NCBI RefSeq assembly: GCF_017355365.1
Contig: NZ_JADIJR010000007.1
Location: forward strand, 1-64,000
Length of the DNA stretch: 64,000 nucleotides
From: Microbacterium sp. SD291
GTDB lineage: Bacteria > Actinomycetota > Actinomycetes > Actinomycetales > Microbacteriaceae
Direction of reading: 5' to 3'
The notes beneath the pieces are model-generated. The model saw nothing but the letters and a program-made list of their open reading frames with translations. It did no database searches and was not told the origin of the DNA. This document shows positions 52,345 through 61,104 of this stretch, piece after piece. How positions within the stretch are numbered: position 1 is the stretch's first letter; every line of letters begins with the position of its first letter. Made by a program: the position numbers and the translations under genes.

Positions 52345-53838
52345 TCAACGGTGCGACTCCGCGAGGGGCCGCCGGTCGAGGGCGAGGATCATCACCATCG
52401 CGGCGAAGGCGAACGGCGCGAGGAGGAGGAAGAGCGGCGGGAGCGAGTCCGCGTAGGCCTCGGCGATCGCCAGACGGAGTGACGGCTCGAGCGTCGCGAG
52501 GCGCTCCGGGGAGATCGCGGCGACGCTGAGCCCCGTGGGTGCCTCGACCGCATGGGAGCGCAGCGCCGACATCATCGAGTGGTGCAGCCGAGCGGCGAAG
52601 GCGACCCCGACCAGCGAGATGCCCATCGTCGCACCCGCCTGGCGGAAGAAGTTGTTGGCGGCCGTGGCGACGCCGATGTGACGCACGGGGATCGCATTCT
52701 GCGCGAGAAGCGTCAGCAGCAGCACATTGGTGCCGACCCCGGCACCCAGCAGCGCCGCGTACAGCGACAGATGCAGTGCATCCGCATGCCGGTCGAGGGT
52801 GCCCAGCAGCACCAGCCCGACACCGACGGCACCTGCGCCGACCGCAGGGATGAGGATGTACCGGCCGGTGCGGGAAACGGCGAAGCCCGTGAGCGTCGAC
52901 GCGAGCACGGTGGTGGCGATCATCGGCAGCAGGAGCAGGCCCGCGTGGAACGCAGAGAGGCCCAGCACCATCTGCGCGAACGAGGGCAGGTAGGCGAGCA
53001 CGACGAACGATGACACCCCGCTGGAGAGCGTCCCGGCCAGCGTCGCCAGCATGAACGTCCGACTTCGGAAGAGGATGCCGGGAAGCACGGGCTGGTCTGC
53101 GCGGCGCTCGGCGAAGAAGAGGGCGAGGGCCGCCGCGATGCCCGTCGCGGCGATGAACCAGGACCATTCGGGGCTCAGCGTGCCGGAGGTCGCGGTCACC
53201 AATGCGGTGGTGGCGATGCACAGCAGCAGCATGCCGGCGATGTCGGGGCTGATCGGGGACTCACTGCGCGGAGTGCGCGTGATGTGACGGCCGCACAGCG
53301 CCATCGCGCCGAGCAGCAGCGGCAGAGTGCCCCAGAACACCCATCGCCAGCCGGGGCCGTCGGTGAGCCAGCCGCCGATCAGAACGCCGCTCGTCGTGGC
53401 CACAGCCCAGACGGATCCGAACGCGCCCGCGTACTTCGCGCGCTCCCTTGGCGGCACGGTCGCGGCCATGATCGTCTGCGTGAGCACCATCACCGCGCCG
53501 CCGCCGATACCCTGCACCAGCCGGGCGATGATCAGGACGTCGAGGTTCCAGGAAAGCGCACCGAGGAGCGTGCCGATCCCGAACACGGTGCTCGCACCGA
53601 GGAGGAGCGCCTTCCGGTCGATCACGTCGGCGAGGGCGCCGGCCAGTGGCATGCTCAGCGTCGCCGTGAGCACGAAGGCGGCCACGATCCAGCCGATGCG
53701 ATCCAGCCCGCCGAGCTCCGCGATCACCGTCGGAAGCGCCGTGTTCAGCACAGTCTGGTTGAACGAGACGACGAGCATCGACGCCATCAGGCAGGCGACG
53801 AGGATCCGCACGGATCCGGACGACGCCCCCTCGTTCAT
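52345..53838 (-). CDS. MFS drug-resistance-type exporter (DHA2, 14 helices)
   Basis: 497 residues with about fourteen membrane segments. Motif C/A features are seen in VVSFNQTVLNTALPTVIAEL (helix 1), LAGALADVIDRKALLLGASTVFGIGTLLG (loop 2-3) and RLVQGIGGGAVMVLTQTI (helix 4), then FGSVWAVATTSGVLIGGWLTDGPGWRWVFWGTLPLL typical of EmrB/QacA proteins. It is 12 bases after the dihydropyrimidinase-like gene and probably the last gene of that operon, suggesting export of a product or of the toxic substrate. Confidence 0.87.
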   Translation of the reverse strand: MNEGASSGSVRILVACLMASMLVVSFNQTVLNTALPTVIAELGGLDRIGWIVAAFVLTATLSMPLAGALADVIDRKALLLGASTVFGIGTLLGALSWNLDVLIIARLVQGIGGGAVMVLTQTIMAATVPPRERAKYAGAFGSVWAVATTSGVLIGGWLTDGPGWRWVFWGTLPLLLGAMALCGRHITRTPRSESPISPDIAGMLLLCIATTALVTATSGTLSPEWSWFIAATGIAAALALFFAERRADQPVLPGILFRSRTFMLATLAGTLSSGVSSFVVLAYLPSFAQMVLGLSAFHAGLLLLPMIATTVLASTLTGFAVSRTGRYILIPAVGAGAVGVGLVLLGTLDRHADALHLSLYAALLGAGVGTNVLLLTLLAQNAIPVRHIGVATAANNFFRQAGATMGISLVGVAFAARLHHSMMSALRSHAVEAPTGLSVAAISPERLATLEPSLRLAIAEAYADSLPPLFLLLAPFAFAAMVMILALDRRPLAESHR

Positions 53839-53850
53839 CGGGCGCAGTGC

Positions 53851-55275
53851 TCAGCAGGCCGGGCGATTGAGCACGTCGGAGGAAACCCGCTGCTGCTGAA
53901 GCTCGCCGATCGGTCCGAGGAGGAGGTTGCGGTCATCGACCATCACGCGCCCGCGTAGCAGGGTCATGGTGTTCCATGCCCTGGTGCGATAGCCCTCCCA
54001 CGGCGTGTAGTCCGCCTCATGCAGGTCAGCGGCCGTGACCCGGCGGTCGACGTTCGTGTCGAGCACGGCGAGATCCGCATCGCTGCCGACGGCGATCGCG
54101 CCCTTGCGGGGGTACAGACCGAGGATCTTCGCGGCGTTGGCCGAGGTGAGGTCGACGAAGCGCGTGAGGTCGAGACCCCGGTCGACGACGCCCTCCGTGT
54201 AGGCGACAGCCATCCGCATCTCCACGCCGGCGTGACCGCCGGTTGCGTCGTAGATCGTGTTGCCGCGGGTCTTCACGTCGAAATCGGTGCACACGCCGTC
54301 GGTGGCGAGCGTGCTGAGCGTGCCGTCGATCAGTGCCGGCCACATCCGGTCGCGGTCGTCGGCGTCTTTGAGCGACGGGTAGGTGTGGTAGATCGCGCCG
54401 TGCGGCTCGCGGTAGTTCTCGGCTGAGAAGTACGCGTAGTGGGGGAGGATCTCCCCGTAGATCGGAGCGCCTTCCCCGCGCGCCTGGCGGATCGCGTCGA
54501 TGCCGTCGTTCGCACTCACGTGCATCAGGTAGATCGCGGCGCCGACGTGCCTGGCCAGCGTGATCGCGCGCTGGAACGACAGCCGCTCGGAGAGCACATT
54601 GTGCGCATGATGCATGTGCTCGATGCCGATGGTGCCCTGGTGCTTCAGGCGCCGGTAGGAGTACATGACGATGTCGTCGTCCTCGGCGTGCACGGCGAGC
54701 ATGGCACCTGCGGCGGCCGTCTGCTCCATGATGCCCCACATGTTCCCGAGGTCCGTCTTCTGATACGGCCGGGTCGGCGTGGTGTTGGTCATCCACACCT
54801 TCCAGCTGCCGTGCCCGTTGCGCACGGCATCCGGGATCTGCTCGAGCACGCCGAACGGGATCTCCGGCTCCTTGAAGGTGCCGTGCAGAGCGAAGTCCGT
54901 GTATGTCTGGCCGTTCCATTCGGCAGCCTTACGGCGGAATGAATCCTCGAGGTCGTCGCCCGGCTGCCAGTGCGCGAAGTCGACGAGCGTGGTCGTACCG
55001 CCATGGATGGCGCCCTCGCTGACGCGGTCGGCGCCGAAGCACATGATGCCGCTGTCCGCGGCGGTGGGCAGCACCGAGTTCGTGTGGACGTGCGGGTCCA
55101 CGCCGCCAGGAACCACGAGCTTGCCGGCCACGTCGATGACGCGCGCGGCCGAGTCGGGAGGGGTGGTGCCGGCGAGGGCCAGAGCTGCGATGCGTCCGTC
55201 TGCGATCGCGATGTCGAGGCGTTCGGCGCCGGCCGGCGTGACGACGAGTCCGCCGGTGATGAGGAGGTCGTACAT
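53851..55275 (-). CDS. Dihydropyrimidinase/hydantoinase-family amidohydrolase
   Basis: 474 residues of the cyclic-amidohydrolase superfamily. The HxH is H62/H64 in VDPHVHTN, the lysine expected to be carbamylated is K159 in GSWKVWMTNTTP, and later metal histidines lie in LAVHAEDDD and IYLMHVSAND. The catalytic Asp lies in ATDGVCTDF. The strand IEHMHHAHNVLSERLSFQRAI is usual for this family. It opens cyclic amides such as hydantoins, dihydropyrimidines or allantoin-like rings. The substrate is unknown here; the loops (W-rich SWKVWMTNTTPTRPY) differ from classical enzymes, which have FMAY. The start at 55275 is one base after the formamidase stop. Confidence 0.87.
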   Translation of the reverse strand: MYDLLITGGLVVTPAGAERLDIAIADGRIAALALAGTTPPDSAARVIDVAGKLVVPGGVDPHVHTNSVLPTAADSGIMCFGADRVSEGAIHGGTTTLVDFAHWQPGDDLEDSFRRKAAEWNGQTYTDFALHGTFKEPEIPFGVLEQIPDAVRNGHGSWKVWMTNTTPTRPYQKTDLGNMWGIMEQTAAAGAMLAVHAEDDDIVMYSYRRLKHQGTIGIEHMHHAHNVLSERLSFQRAITLARHVGAAIYLMHVSANDGIDAIRQARGEGAPIYGEILPHYAYFSAENYREPHGAIYHTYPSLKDADDRDRMWPALIDGTLSTLATDGVCTDFDVKTRGNTIYDATGGHAGVEMRMAVAYTEGVVDRGLDLTRFVDLTSANAAKILGLYPRKGAIAVGSDADLAVLDTNVDRRVTAADLHEADYTPWEGYRTRAWNTMTLLRGRVMVDDRNLLLGPIGELQQQRVSSDVLNRPAC

Positions 55276-55276
55276 C

Positions 55277-56182
55277 TCAATCCTCTTTCCGTTCGAAGGG
55301 TGTGGTGCGCAGATAGCGGGAGGGGAGGGTGACCTTGACGCTGCGCCGGGCGTTGACCAGCTGGGCGACGGAGACATCGGCGGCGGCGGACAGGAACATC
55401 GCCGTTCGCTCGCGCGTCCAACCGCGGTCTGCCTGCAGGATCGCCATCGTCTCGTCGAGTGCGACGGTCGCCGCCTCGTCGAGATCGGCGCCGTCGCCGA
55501 GCACGATCATGCGATCCTCCGCGAAAACCACTGGGCCGCGCACGGGGGCAGGGCGGACGACGCGACAGGAGAGCTCCACAGCCCCTTCCATCTCGACCGC
55601 GGTGAGTGAGCACTCCCCGTCGCCTTGGACAGCATGCAGGTCGCCGACGTACAGGCGTCCTCCTTCGAGCTGGGCCGTGATGAACAGCGATGACCCGGCG
55701 ATGATGTCGCGACAGTCCATGTTGCCGCCGTACCGCCCCACGGTCGAGGAGCTCGGGCTGGCGTCCGCGGGGGCGAAGCCGATCTTGCCGATCATCGGCC
55801 GGATGGGGATCAGCACTTCATCGTCGAAATGGGCGAATCCGTCTCGCACTGGCACGATGTGGCCGTCCATCCGCAGCGGCGACCCGAATCCGCCGCGTCC
55901 GGGCATCGTCACCATTGCGCCACGATCGGCGAGGTGGATCTCGTGCACATCGATCCGCACGAGGTCTCCGGGAACGACACCGGAGATATCGATGGGTCCG
56001 GTGACCGGGATGCTGAGTGCGGAGTAGTCCTCGGTGCGTTCGAACGCGCCACCGGTGAGCAGGCTCCGCGCCTCGACGCGGAACAGCTCGCCCTGCTCGA
56101 CCTGCAGCACGGACGGCGCGTCCGGATCGAACTCGGCGCGAGCGTGGAGGAACCCGACGTGCGCAGGAGACTCGACGTCCAT
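55277..56182 (-). CDS. Acetamidase/formamidase family protein
   Basis: 301 residues of the FmdA/AmdA fold. Conserved blocks are PVTGPIDISGVVPGDLVRIDVHEIHL near residue 60-85, GRYGGNMDCRDIIAGSSLFI near 150, and GRLYVGDLHAVQGDGECSLTAVEM near 178 (the D-x-H-A-x-Q-G-D-G-E signature with the catalytic acid/base residues). It hydrolyses short amides such as formamide or acetamide to ammonia. The start overlaps the aminotransferase stop (ATGA). Between an aminotransferase and a ring-opening hydrolase it may remove a formyl or carbamoyl amide group. Confidence 0.88.
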   Translation of the reverse strand: MDVESPAHVGFLHARAEFDPDAPSVLQVEQGELFRVEARSLLTGGAFERTEDYSALSIPVTGPIDISGVVPGDLVRIDVHEIHLADRGAMVTMPGRGGFGSPLRMDGHIVPVRDGFAHFDDEVLIPIRPMIGKIGFAPADASPSSSTVGRYGGNMDCRDIIAGSSLFITAQLEGGRLYVGDLHAVQGDGECSLTAVEMEGAVELSCRVVRPAPVRGPVVFAEDRMIVLGDGADLDEAATVALDETMAILQADRGWTRERTAMFLSAAADVSVAQLVNARRSVKVTLPSRYLRTTPFERKED

Positions 56183-57126
56183 CAGCGCGTCGCGGCGCCG
56201 TACACGGGGATCACCCAGTCGCGGTACTTCTCGATTCGGCCGCGGACGGCCTGCTGGTACAGGTCCTGGAGCTGCGAGGTGATCGGACCGGCGGCGCTGC
56301 CGTCGCCGATCGGCGTCCGATCCACAGAGGTGACATGGTTCACCTCGGCCGCGCTGCCGCAGACGAAGATCTCGTCGGCCGAATAGAGCTCGGTGCGATC
56401 GATGGGCCGGAGGTCGACGTCGAGCCCGAGTTCGGTCGCTGCGAGCTGCAGCACGCTGTCACGGGTGATGCCCTCGAGAATGCTCTCGGTCGACGGTGGC
56501 GTGCACAGACGCCCCTGGCGCACCATGAAGACGTTGTAGCCGGCACCCTCGGCGACGTGCCCGCTCTCGGTGAGGAGGAGCGCTGCGCCGTACCCGTTGC
56601 GCCGCGCCTCGAGGAGCGCCAGCCGCCCGTTCTGGTAGTTCGCGATCGACTTGATCCGCGGCGGCATCGCGCGGTCCGAAAGGCGGGCCCAGCTGCTGAT
56701 CTGCACGTCGAGCCCAGTGGCGCCGAAGTAGTTTCCCATCGGGATCGCCGCCATGTAGACGGTGGCGGGCCCCGTGTCGTCCGGCTTGCCGTCTGGGGAG
56801 TCGACGAACACCTGTGCGCGCATGTGCAGGTTCGCCCGCAGCTCGTTCGCACGGACGAGCCCGAGCAGCTGGTCGGAGAGGACGTCGATGTCGGCGGGGC
56901 CGGCGATCTCGACGACGCGCATCGAGTCGAGCAGCCGGCGCATGTGATCCTGCACGCGGAAGGCGTACAACTCGCCGTCCTCCTCGCTCCAGTAGGCGCG
57001 GAAGCCCTCGAAGACGCCCACTCCGTACTTCATGCTCGTGCTGAGCACGTGCATCTTCGCGTCCGCGTACTCGATGAGCTCGCCGTCGTGCAGAAGGTAG
57101 CGAACGGGGGAGGAAGCGGTGGACAT
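56182..57126 (-). CDS. Branched-chain-type aminotransferase (fold type IV)
   Basis: 314 residues. The PLP lysine is K159 in RIKSIANYQNGRLALLEAR; the phosphate and aldimine loops are VFEGFRAYWSEEDGELYAF near residue 40 and ESGHVAEGAGYNVFMVRQGRLCTPP near 185, then TESILEGITRDSVL. This matches the IlvE/BCAT group; D-amino-acid aminotransferases share the fold, so the substrate is open. The start is uncertain: ATGs at 57153 and 57138 are in frame too; 57126 is closest to the family length. Heading the left arm of a catabolic locus rather than a biosynthetic one, it probably deaminates an imported amino compound. Confidence 0.85.
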   Translation of the reverse strand: MSTASSPVRYLLHDGELIEYADAKMHVLSTSMKYGVGVFEGFRAYWSEEDGELYAFRVQDHMRRLLDSMRVVEIAGPADIDVLSDQLLGLVRANELRANLHMRAQVFVDSPDGKPDDTGPATVYMAAIPMGNYFGATGLDVQISSWARLSDRAMPPRIKSIANYQNGRLALLEARRNGYGAALLLTESGHVAEGAGYNVFMVRQGRLCTPPSTESILEGITRDSVLQLAATELGLDVDLRPIDRTELYSADEIFVCGSAAEVNHVTSVDRTPIGDGSAAGPITSQLQDLYQQAVRGRIEKYRDWVIPVYGAATR

Positions 57127-57176
57127 CAGCGGCACCATCCTGTCTGTCTTCATTGAAACGGGATTCTCATCACCAT

Positions 57177-57190
57177 AATGAAGATTCATT
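57177..57190. promoter_or_regulatory. Palindrome upstream of the aminotransferase arm
   Basis: AATGAA-GA-TTCATT, a perfect six-base inverted repeat 50 bases before the aminotransferase. A related TTCATTGAA lies at 57150-57158. Both resemble in composition the TTCA/TGAA motifs in front of the transporter arm, in reversed half-site order. Confidence 0.45.
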
Positions 57191-57286
57191 GCCGTGATGT
57201 CAATGGCGATGAAGAGCAGGCTTCGCTGTGCGAGTCGCATTTCGCGACCTAAACCGCATTATTCCAAGTGGGATTGGGATACCCCC

Positions 57287-57321
57287 TTGACGCGAGGTCC
57301 AAGTGCGTCTTCAATAAAGTG
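57287..57321 (+). promoter_or_regulatory. Promoter and operator-like site of the ABC transporter arm
   Basis: TTGACG (57287-57292) is followed 17 bases later by TTCAAT, which is part of TTCAATAAAGTG (57310-57321). The same 12-mer with one change, TTCACTAAAGTG, recurs at 61143-61154 at the second transcription unit of this arm. This points to a common regulator. Confidence 0.5.
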
Positions 57322-57370
57322 AGGATCCGTTCAGGGTCCCGATGACGACGAGGTCAACCCGGGAGCTCCC

Positions 57371-57436
57371 ATGTCAGAACTGTCGTACTCCGACGCGCAC
57401 CCGGCGTGCGCCGACGCCGGAGGTGGTCGAACTTGA
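57371..57436 (+). CDS. Small upstream ORF coupled to the permease gene
   Basis: ATG at 57371, five bases after GGGAG, opens 21 codons (MSELSYSDAHPACADA... ending GGGRT). Its TGA (57434-57436) overlaps the TTG start of the permease as TTGA. The stop codon at the re-initiation site and the GGAGGTGG inside the small ORF would allow translation of the first transporter gene to depend on translation of the peptide. It may equally be a chance ORF; no function for the peptide is claimed. Confidence 0.45.
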   Translation: MSELSYSDAHPACADAGGGRT

Positions 57437-58317
57437 CTGCTCAGATCCACCCGCCCACGTCTCCCGCGATCCGGGTCATCCGTTGGCGGCGCAGCCGCCT
57501 GCGCCTCGGCGGGCACGGCAACGCCATTGCGGTGGCGATCGCGCTCGTGATCATCGTCGGCCTTCCTGCGCTCGCGCTGATCGGGCCGTATCCGTTCGAC
57601 CCTCTGCGTCCGGACCCCTACGCGATCGGCATCGCCCCGAACGCCACGCACTGGTTCGGCACCGACGGGAACGGCATGGACGTGTTCTCCCGTACGATCG
57701 AGGCCGCGAAGCTCGACGTGCCGATCTCGGTCGCCGCGACTCTTCTGGCGCTCGTCGTCGGCGTGCCGATCGGCCTCTTCGCGACGAGCGGGCGGGTGGG
57801 CGATGCCGTCATGCGGGTGGTCGACGCCTTCGCCGCCCTGCCGATCATCGTGATCGCCATCGTCGCGATCCAGCTCATGGGCGGCGGGGCGTGGAACGTC
57901 GTCCTCGCCATCGCGATCGTCGCCGCGCCCCGGTTCGTCAGGCTCTCCCGCGCCTCGGCTCTGGCCCTCCGCTCGTCGAGGTACGTCGAGGCCGCCATCG
58001 CGATCGGATGCTCGCCATTGAGGGTCGCCTTCAACCACGTCTTCCGGAACGCGTACGGCGTCGTCCTCGTGCAGGCCACGCTCACGGCGGCCAACGCCCT
58101 CGGCACCATCGCCGCACTGAACTTCCTCGGCGTGGGGGTCAAGCCTCCGCAGCCCACCTGGGGTGCGATGATCAGCGACGGAGCGAGCATGCTGATCCGC
58201 GGGGAGTGGTGGGCGGCGGCGTTCCCCACGCTGGCCATGCTGCTCGTCATCGCCTCCTTCAACGTGATCGCCGGAGCGATCGAGAACCGCATCGAGCGTC
58301 TGGAGCGTGCGCGATGA
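57433..58317 (+). CDS. Dipeptide-type ABC importer permease (DppC-like)
   Basis: 294 residues. After a basic N-terminus (VIRWRRSRLRLGGHGN) there are six membrane segments. The HWFGTDGNGMDVFSRTIEAA segment near residue 70 and the EAA loop YVEAAIAIGCSPLRVAFNHV near 190 define the OppC/DppC family, and LGVGVKPPQPTWGAMISDG near 240 confirms it. The start is taken as TTG at 57433, preceded by GGAGGTGG; an upstream GTG at 57406 would add nine residues but lacks a good site. Its stop overlaps the next gene (ATGA). Confidence 0.88.
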   Translation: MTAQIHPPTSPAIRVIRWRRSRLRLGGHGNAIAVAIALVIIVGLPALALIGPYPFDPLRPDPYAIGIAPNATHWFGTDGNGMDVFSRTIEAAKLDVPISVAATLLALVVGVPIGLFATSGRVGDAVMRVVDAFAALPIIVIAIVAIQLMGGGAWNVVLAIAIVAAPRFVRLSRASALALRSSRYVEAAIAIGCSPLRVAFNHVFRNAYGVVLVQATLTAANALGTIAALNFLGVGVKPPQPTWGAMISDGASMLIRGEWWAAAFPTLAMLLVIASFNVIAGAIENRIERLERAR

Positions 58318-59174
58318 GCGTCGGACTCGAGGTCAGCGGCCTCGTCACGGATTTCGAGAGCAGGCAGCACTCGGTGCGCGCTCTCCATGGCATCTCCTTC
58401 GAAGTCGGCGAAAGCGAGATCGTCGGCATCGTCGGCGAGTCGGGATCGGGGAAATCGACCGTCGTCCGCTCGATCATCAAGCTGCTGATGCCCCCGGGGA
58501 GGGTCGCCGAAGGACACGTGGACTTCTACGGCACTTCGCTGCTCGAACTGCGCGAGCGCGAGCTGCGCCGCATCCGCGGCAAGGAGATCGGGTTCGTCGC
58601 TCAGAACCCGTTCAGCGCGCTCAACCCCGTTCTGCGGATCGAGAGGCAGTTCCAGAACATCGCCAGGGCGCACGGGATCCCGCGGGACGACGAGATGCGG
58701 CGTCGGGCGATCGAGCTGCTCGAGGCGACGGGCGTCAAGGAGGCCGAGCGGGTCATCGGAGGCTATGCGCACGAACTCAGTGGCGGGATGGCGCAGCGAG
58801 TAGTCATCGCGATGGCGCTTTTCCTCAATCCCAGGCTGGTGATCGCGGACGAGCCCACGACGGCGCTCGACCTCACCGTGCAGCGTCAGGTGCTCGACAC
58901 GCTCACCCGGCTCACGACTGGGAGCGGCCGCTCGATGCTCATCGTCACCCACGACCTCGGCGTCGTCGCGAAGTACTGCGATCGGGTGCTCGTCATGTAC
59001 CAGGGGCGGCTCGTCGAGCAGGGCCCGGTGTCGAAGGTCTTCGTCACCCCGGAGCACGACTACACGGCCTCGCTGCTCGAATCCGTGGTGCGTCCGGACG
59101 CCGCCCCGCCGGCCGGCACCGCTCCCATCCCCGCTGTCGACCTGGTGGGCGCACCGCGCCCGGGAGGGCTCTGA
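58314..59174 (+). CDS. Dipeptide-type ABC importer ATPase (DppD-like)
   Basis: 286 residues. Walker A is GIVGESGSGKSTVV near residue 43, the Q-loop FVAQNPFSALNPVLRI near 98, the signature LSGGMAQRVVIAMAL near 157 (LSGGM, as usual in OppD proteins), Walker B RLVIADEPTTALD, and the H-loop LIVTHDLGVVAKYCDRV. The C-terminal oligopeptide-transporter extension (HDYTASLLESVVRPDAAP) is present but lacks an obvious iron-sulphur cysteine cluster. The start overlaps the permease gene by four bases. Confidence 0.93.
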   Translation: MSVGLEVSGLVTDFESRQHSVRALHGISFEVGESEIVGIVGESGSGKSTVVRSIIKLLMPPGRVAEGHVDFYGTSLLELRERELRRIRGKEIGFVAQNPFSALNPVLRIERQFQNIARAHGIPRDDEMRRRAIELLEATGVKEAERVIGGYAHELSGGMAQRVVIAMALFLNPRLVIADEPTTALDLTVQRQVLDTLTRLTTGSGRSMLIVTHDLGVVAKYCDRVLVMYQGRLVEQGPVSKVFVTPEHDYTASLLESVVRPDAAPPAGTAPIPAVDLVGAPRPGGL

Positions 59175-59175
59175 G

Positions 59176-59994
59176 ATGGCCATCATCGAGCTGAAGGACG
59201 TCGTCAAGGCCTTCCCCTTGCCGCACGGCGGGTCCAAGATCGCGGTCGACGGCATCAGTCTTGCCGTGGAGCAGGGGGAGTGCCTCGGCATCATCGGAGA
59301 ATCCGGTTCGGGCAAGTCGACGCTCGGTCGCCTGATCCTCCGACTCTATGAGGCCGACTCCGGGACGGTGCTCCTCGACGGTCGGGACATCGGCGCGCTG
59401 AGCCCTCGGGAGCTGCGCCGCAGCCGGCACCGGTGGCAGATCGTCTTCCAGGAGCCATTCGCCTCGCTGAACCCGCGCCTCACGATCGGGCAGATCGTCG
59501 AGGAGCCGCTCATCGTGGCCGGCAGCGTCAGGAGTCGCGTCGCGCGCCGCGAGCGCGTGGCCAGGACGCTCGAGGAGGTCGGTCTCTCGGGAGACTTCCT
59601 CGATCGCCGTCCCGCCAACCTCAGTGGAGGCCAGCAGCAGAGGGTAGGTATCGCGAGGGCGCTAGTCACCGACCCGAGCATCGTCGTACTCGATGAGCCG
59701 ACGGCGTCCCTCGACCTCACCATCCGCGCATCGATCCTCCGGATGCTGAACCGTCTGCGGGAATCGCGGGATCTGACCTACGTCTTCATCTCGCATGACA
59801 TCGAGACGGTGCGCCACTTCTGCTCGAGGGTGATGGTCATGCACCACGGCCGCTTCGTCGAGAGCGGCCCCGCGCTGCAGGTACTGGACAACCCGCAGGA
59901 GGAATACACCCGCGGCCTCATGTCGGCAGCCATGCCGCCGATCCCGTACCGAGGGCGCGCGCACGCGTCCGAGATTCAGGCAGGAGCATCATGA
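59176..59994 (+). CDS. Dipeptide-type ABC importer ATPase (DppF-like)
   Basis: 272 residues. Walker A is GIIGESGSGKSTLGR near residue 40, the Q-loop IVFQEPFASLNPRLTI near 90, the signature LSGGQQQRVGIARAL near 150, Walker B SIVVLDEPTASLD and the H-loop FISHDIETVRHFC. It begins one base after the DppD-like stop, with a GGAGGG site inside that gene (59162-59167), and ends overlapping the next permease (ATGA). Together the two ATPases should drive one heteromeric importer. Confidence 0.93.
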   Translation: MAIIELKDVVKAFPLPHGGSKIAVDGISLAVEQGECLGIIGESGSGKSTLGRLILRLYEADSGTVLLDGRDIGALSPRELRRSRHRWQIVFQEPFASLNPRLTIGQIVEEPLIVAGSVRSRVARRERVARTLEEVGLSGDFLDRRPANLSGGQQQRVGIARALVTDPSIVVLDEPTASLDLTIRASILRMLNRLRESRDLTYVFISHDIETVRHFCSRVMVMHHGRFVESGPALQVLDNPQEEYTRGLMSAAMPPIPYRGRAHASEIQAGAS

Positions 59995-61064
59995 TCCGCT
60001 ATCTCGCGTCCCGCCTCGCCGTCGCGGCTCTGCTGCTGTGGGGGCTGATCACGCTCAGCTTCGCGCTCGTGTCCCTGCTGCCAGGCGACCCGGCTGTCGC
60101 GCTGCTCGGCGAATACGCCACGCCGTCGGATGTCGCCAGGATCAACGCCGAGCTCGGCCTCGACAAGCCCTATTTCGAGCGCTATCTCGACTATCTGCTG
60201 CGCACTCTGGGCGGCGACCTCGGAACCTCGTTCTTCACCGGCAGCTCGGTGTCCGAGGAGCTCTGGACGCGCGTGCCCAACACGCTCGTCTATCTCGTGC
60301 CGGGGCTGCTGCTCGCGCTCGTGATTGGCTTGGGACTCGGCACTCTCGCCGCGTACCGGGTGGGTCGCCTCGCAGACCGCTCGTTCAGCGTGGTCGTGTC
60401 GATCCTGATGGCGATGCCGGAGTTCGTGCTGGCCCTGCTGCTCCTCTACATCTTCTACCAGCAGCTCCGTGTCGCCCCGGCCCCCCTCGGGATGCTCTCC
60501 GCGGCCGACATCACCCCTCCGGTCATCACGGGCTGGCTTCCCGTCGATGCGGTCCTCGCCGGTCAATGGGGCACCGTCGGGTCGATCCTGAGCAGGGCAG
60601 CGCTGCCCATCGTCACTCTCGGTCTGTTCTTCGCGGCACCGTTCGGGAAGACCGTCCGCACGGGCCTCCTGCAGATCCTGAACTCGCCTCAGATCGAGTT
60701 CGCACGTGCGTGCGGGCTGCGGCCGTGGCAGGTCTTCGGCTACGCGCTCAGCGATGTCCGTGGGGCACTCATGACATACATGGTCCTGCTGTTCGCGGCC
60801 GCACTCAGCGGCGCGGCGATCGTCGAGAGCGTGTTCTCCTGGCCAGGAGTGGGCGGCTGGTCCCTCGACGGCGTGCTCAAGGGCGATGTGCCCGTTATTC
60901 AGGGGTTCGTCCTCGTGATGGGCGCGACGAGCCTGCTCGGGTACGTCATCCTCGACACTCTCATCACCCTGCTCGACCCTCGGACGAGGGCGATCGCGGC
61001 GCCAACCAGGGGGTCGCGGCCGCCGCTGACGGTCTCCGAGCCGGAGACCGTGCCGGCCGGCTGA
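59991..61064 (+). CDS. Dipeptide-type ABC importer permease (DppB-like)
   Basis: 357 residues. The N-terminus MIRYLASRLAVAALLLWGLI followed by FALVSLLPGDPAVALLGEYAT is the OppB/DppB signature, with NAELGLDKPYFERYLDYLLR and GDLGTSFFTGSSV after it. The EAA loop is SPQIEFARACGLRPWQVFGYAL near residue 240, and ESVFSWPGVGGWSLDGVLKGD near 285. Six membrane helices. It is placed last in the transporter block (C-D-F-B), whereas B normally comes first. An expanded loop (RVAPAPLGMLSAADITPPVI) lies between helices 3 and 4. Confidence 0.9.
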   Translation: MIRYLASRLAVAALLLWGLITLSFALVSLLPGDPAVALLGEYATPSDVARINAELGLDKPYFERYLDYLLRTLGGDLGTSFFTGSSVSEELWTRVPNTLVYLVPGLLLALVIGLGLGTLAAYRVGRLADRSFSVVVSILMAMPEFVLALLLLYIFYQQLRVAPAPLGMLSAADITPPVITGWLPVDAVLAGQWGTVGSILSRAALPIVTLGLFFAAPFGKTVRTGLLQILNSPQIEFARACGLRPWQVFGYALSDVRGALMTYMVLLFAAALSGAAIVESVFSWPGVGGWSLDGVLKGDVPVIQGFVLVMGATSLLGYVILDTLITLLDPRTRAIAAPTRGSRPPLTVSEPETVPAG

Positions 61065-61104
61065 TTCCGCAGCGGAGTCGGCGTCCGGATCGGTGCCGAA
61101 ACTC

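Noticed and set aside
57342-59174. 610-residue protein combining the permease region and the DppD-like ATPase
   Set aside because: The first half is an Arg-rich wrong-frame reading of the permease gene; the true ATPase starts at 58314 with the usual ATGA overlap.
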